DNA of 64,000 nt from an uncultured Flavobacteriaceae bacterium (lineage in GTDB: Bacteria; Bacteroidota; Bacteroidia; Flavobacteriales; Flavobacteriaceae): assembly GCA_947501845.1 (NCBI GenBank), contig CANMXP010000003.1:62001-126000 (forward strand), read 5' to 3'. The first letter of the stretch is position 1. Every line of letters begins with the position of its first letter. The notes under the pieces are model-generated. The model made no database searches. It saw only the letters and a list, made by a program, of their open reading frames with translations, and was not told the origin of the DNA. The translations under genes were made by a program, and so were the position numbers. This document shows positions 63,664 through 64,000 of the stretch, piece after piece.

Positions 63664-64000
63664 TTAGTTGTTTTCAGGATCTGTGAAAAATACTTGTAAT
63701 TTCATTCTTTTTCCTTCAGAAACATTATCATTACTTCCATATAGAATGGTGCCTCTAGGGGCTAAAATTGCTGCAGCCGGAATAGCAGTAACAGCATCAT
63801 TACTATTCAATATTTCAACATTAGCAGTATTGTTAACATTAGTTGACAATACCAAACCTATTTTTGTGTTTGTGGAATCTCTTAGTAAAATATTATTTAG
63901 ATGTTGAGTGAGGCGTATCTTATATTTTTTTTGATCAGGATCTCGTTGGCTTAAATGAATCACATTAGAATTTAGGGGGTCGTTGGCGTTCACAGTTGGG
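63664..64000 (-). CDS. DUF4270 family lipoprotein, 3' part (5' end outside window)
   Basis: The frame is open to the edge of the window and encodes about 112 residues up to the stop at 63664; its apparent GTG start is internal. The end has the DUF4270 pattern: [28 protein letters not shown] and [20 protein letters not shown], closing [12 protein letters not shown]4270 proteins are surface lipoproteins of unknown role, often found between glycogen synthase and glmS. The glmS gene here starts 142 bases downstream on the same strand. Confidence 0.75.
   Translation of the reverse strand, partial: PTVNANDPLNSNVIHLSQRDPDQKKYKIRLTQHLNNILLRDSTNTKIGLVLSTNVNNTANVEILNSNDAVTAIPAAAILAPRGTILYGSNDNVSEGKRMKLQVFFTDPENN

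Overview
The window is AT-rich chromosomal DNA from a member of the Bacteroidota, most likely a marine or soil Flavobacteriaceae. The evidence is a SusC/SusD pair, five TonB-dependent receptors in all, a PorZ-like type IX secretion component plus a protein with a C-terminal T9SS sorting domain, HmuY, several families typical of flavobacteria (DUF6607, DUF6686, THC0290_0291, DUF4270), and promoters that fit the Bacteroidota -7 consensus TAnnTTTG. Genus and species cannot be fixed from the sequence alone. I see no tRNA, rRNA, CRISPR array, transposase or phage module, so this looks like a stable chromosome segment with small, local rearrangements.

Layout. 0.2-8.7 kb: a membrane-anchored TPR/HTH regulator convergent with a susC-susD-lipoprotein glycan-uptake operon. 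8.7-9.7 kb: about 1 kb without genes. 9.7-21.4 kb: a two-sided iron/heme block, with hmuY and an HmuR-like receptor on the minus strand and, divergently, a seven-gene plus-strand operon (DUF6607, siderophore-type receptor, exported ankyrin protein, DUF2271, a PepSY-flavodoxin-reductase fusion and two DUF6686-like proteins). 21.4-27.8 kb: small stress or unknown genes, cystathionine gamma-synthase, an outer-membrane protein and glutamate dehydrogenase. 27.8-30.7 kb: an FAD oxidoreductase and a polytopic membrane protein resembling glycosyltransferases. 30.8-38.6 kb: porZ-recO-TonB receptor, then a T9SS cargo protein. 38.7-49.3 kb: recX, a JmjC/cupin protein, bioB, a tandem pair of ATP-grasp genes, a ketoacyl synthase and the bioF-DUF2007-bioD-bioA operon. 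49.4-52.6 kb: a duplicated DUF2975/XRE cassette with a CPBP protease between the copies. 52.6-54.9 kb: umuC-umuD-acetyltransferase. 55-56.9 kb: atpD-atpC. 57-61.4 kb: a TonB receptor with a GDSL-type lipoprotein. 61.7-64 kb: glmS and the 3' part of a DUF4270 gene.

How the genes work together. The iron block reads as a complete route: receptors and a heme-binding lipoprotein at the outer membrane, exported accessory proteins in the periplasm, and an inner-membrane flavoprotein that could pass NAD(P)H electrons outward to reduce ferric siderophore or heme. The biotin genes cover KAPA to biotin (bioF, bioA, bioD, bioB), and the adjacent ketoacyl synthase may supply the pimeloyl precursor. PorZ and the sorting-domain protein show that a T9SS operates.

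The most unusual points are the iron reductase operon with its exported ankyrin protein and DUF6686 pair; a relic of an xre gene that now forms the 5' end of a CPBP protease gene; dispersed palindromic repeats that crowd the biotin operon, one of them translated in frame inside bioF; and the tandem ATP-grasp pair.
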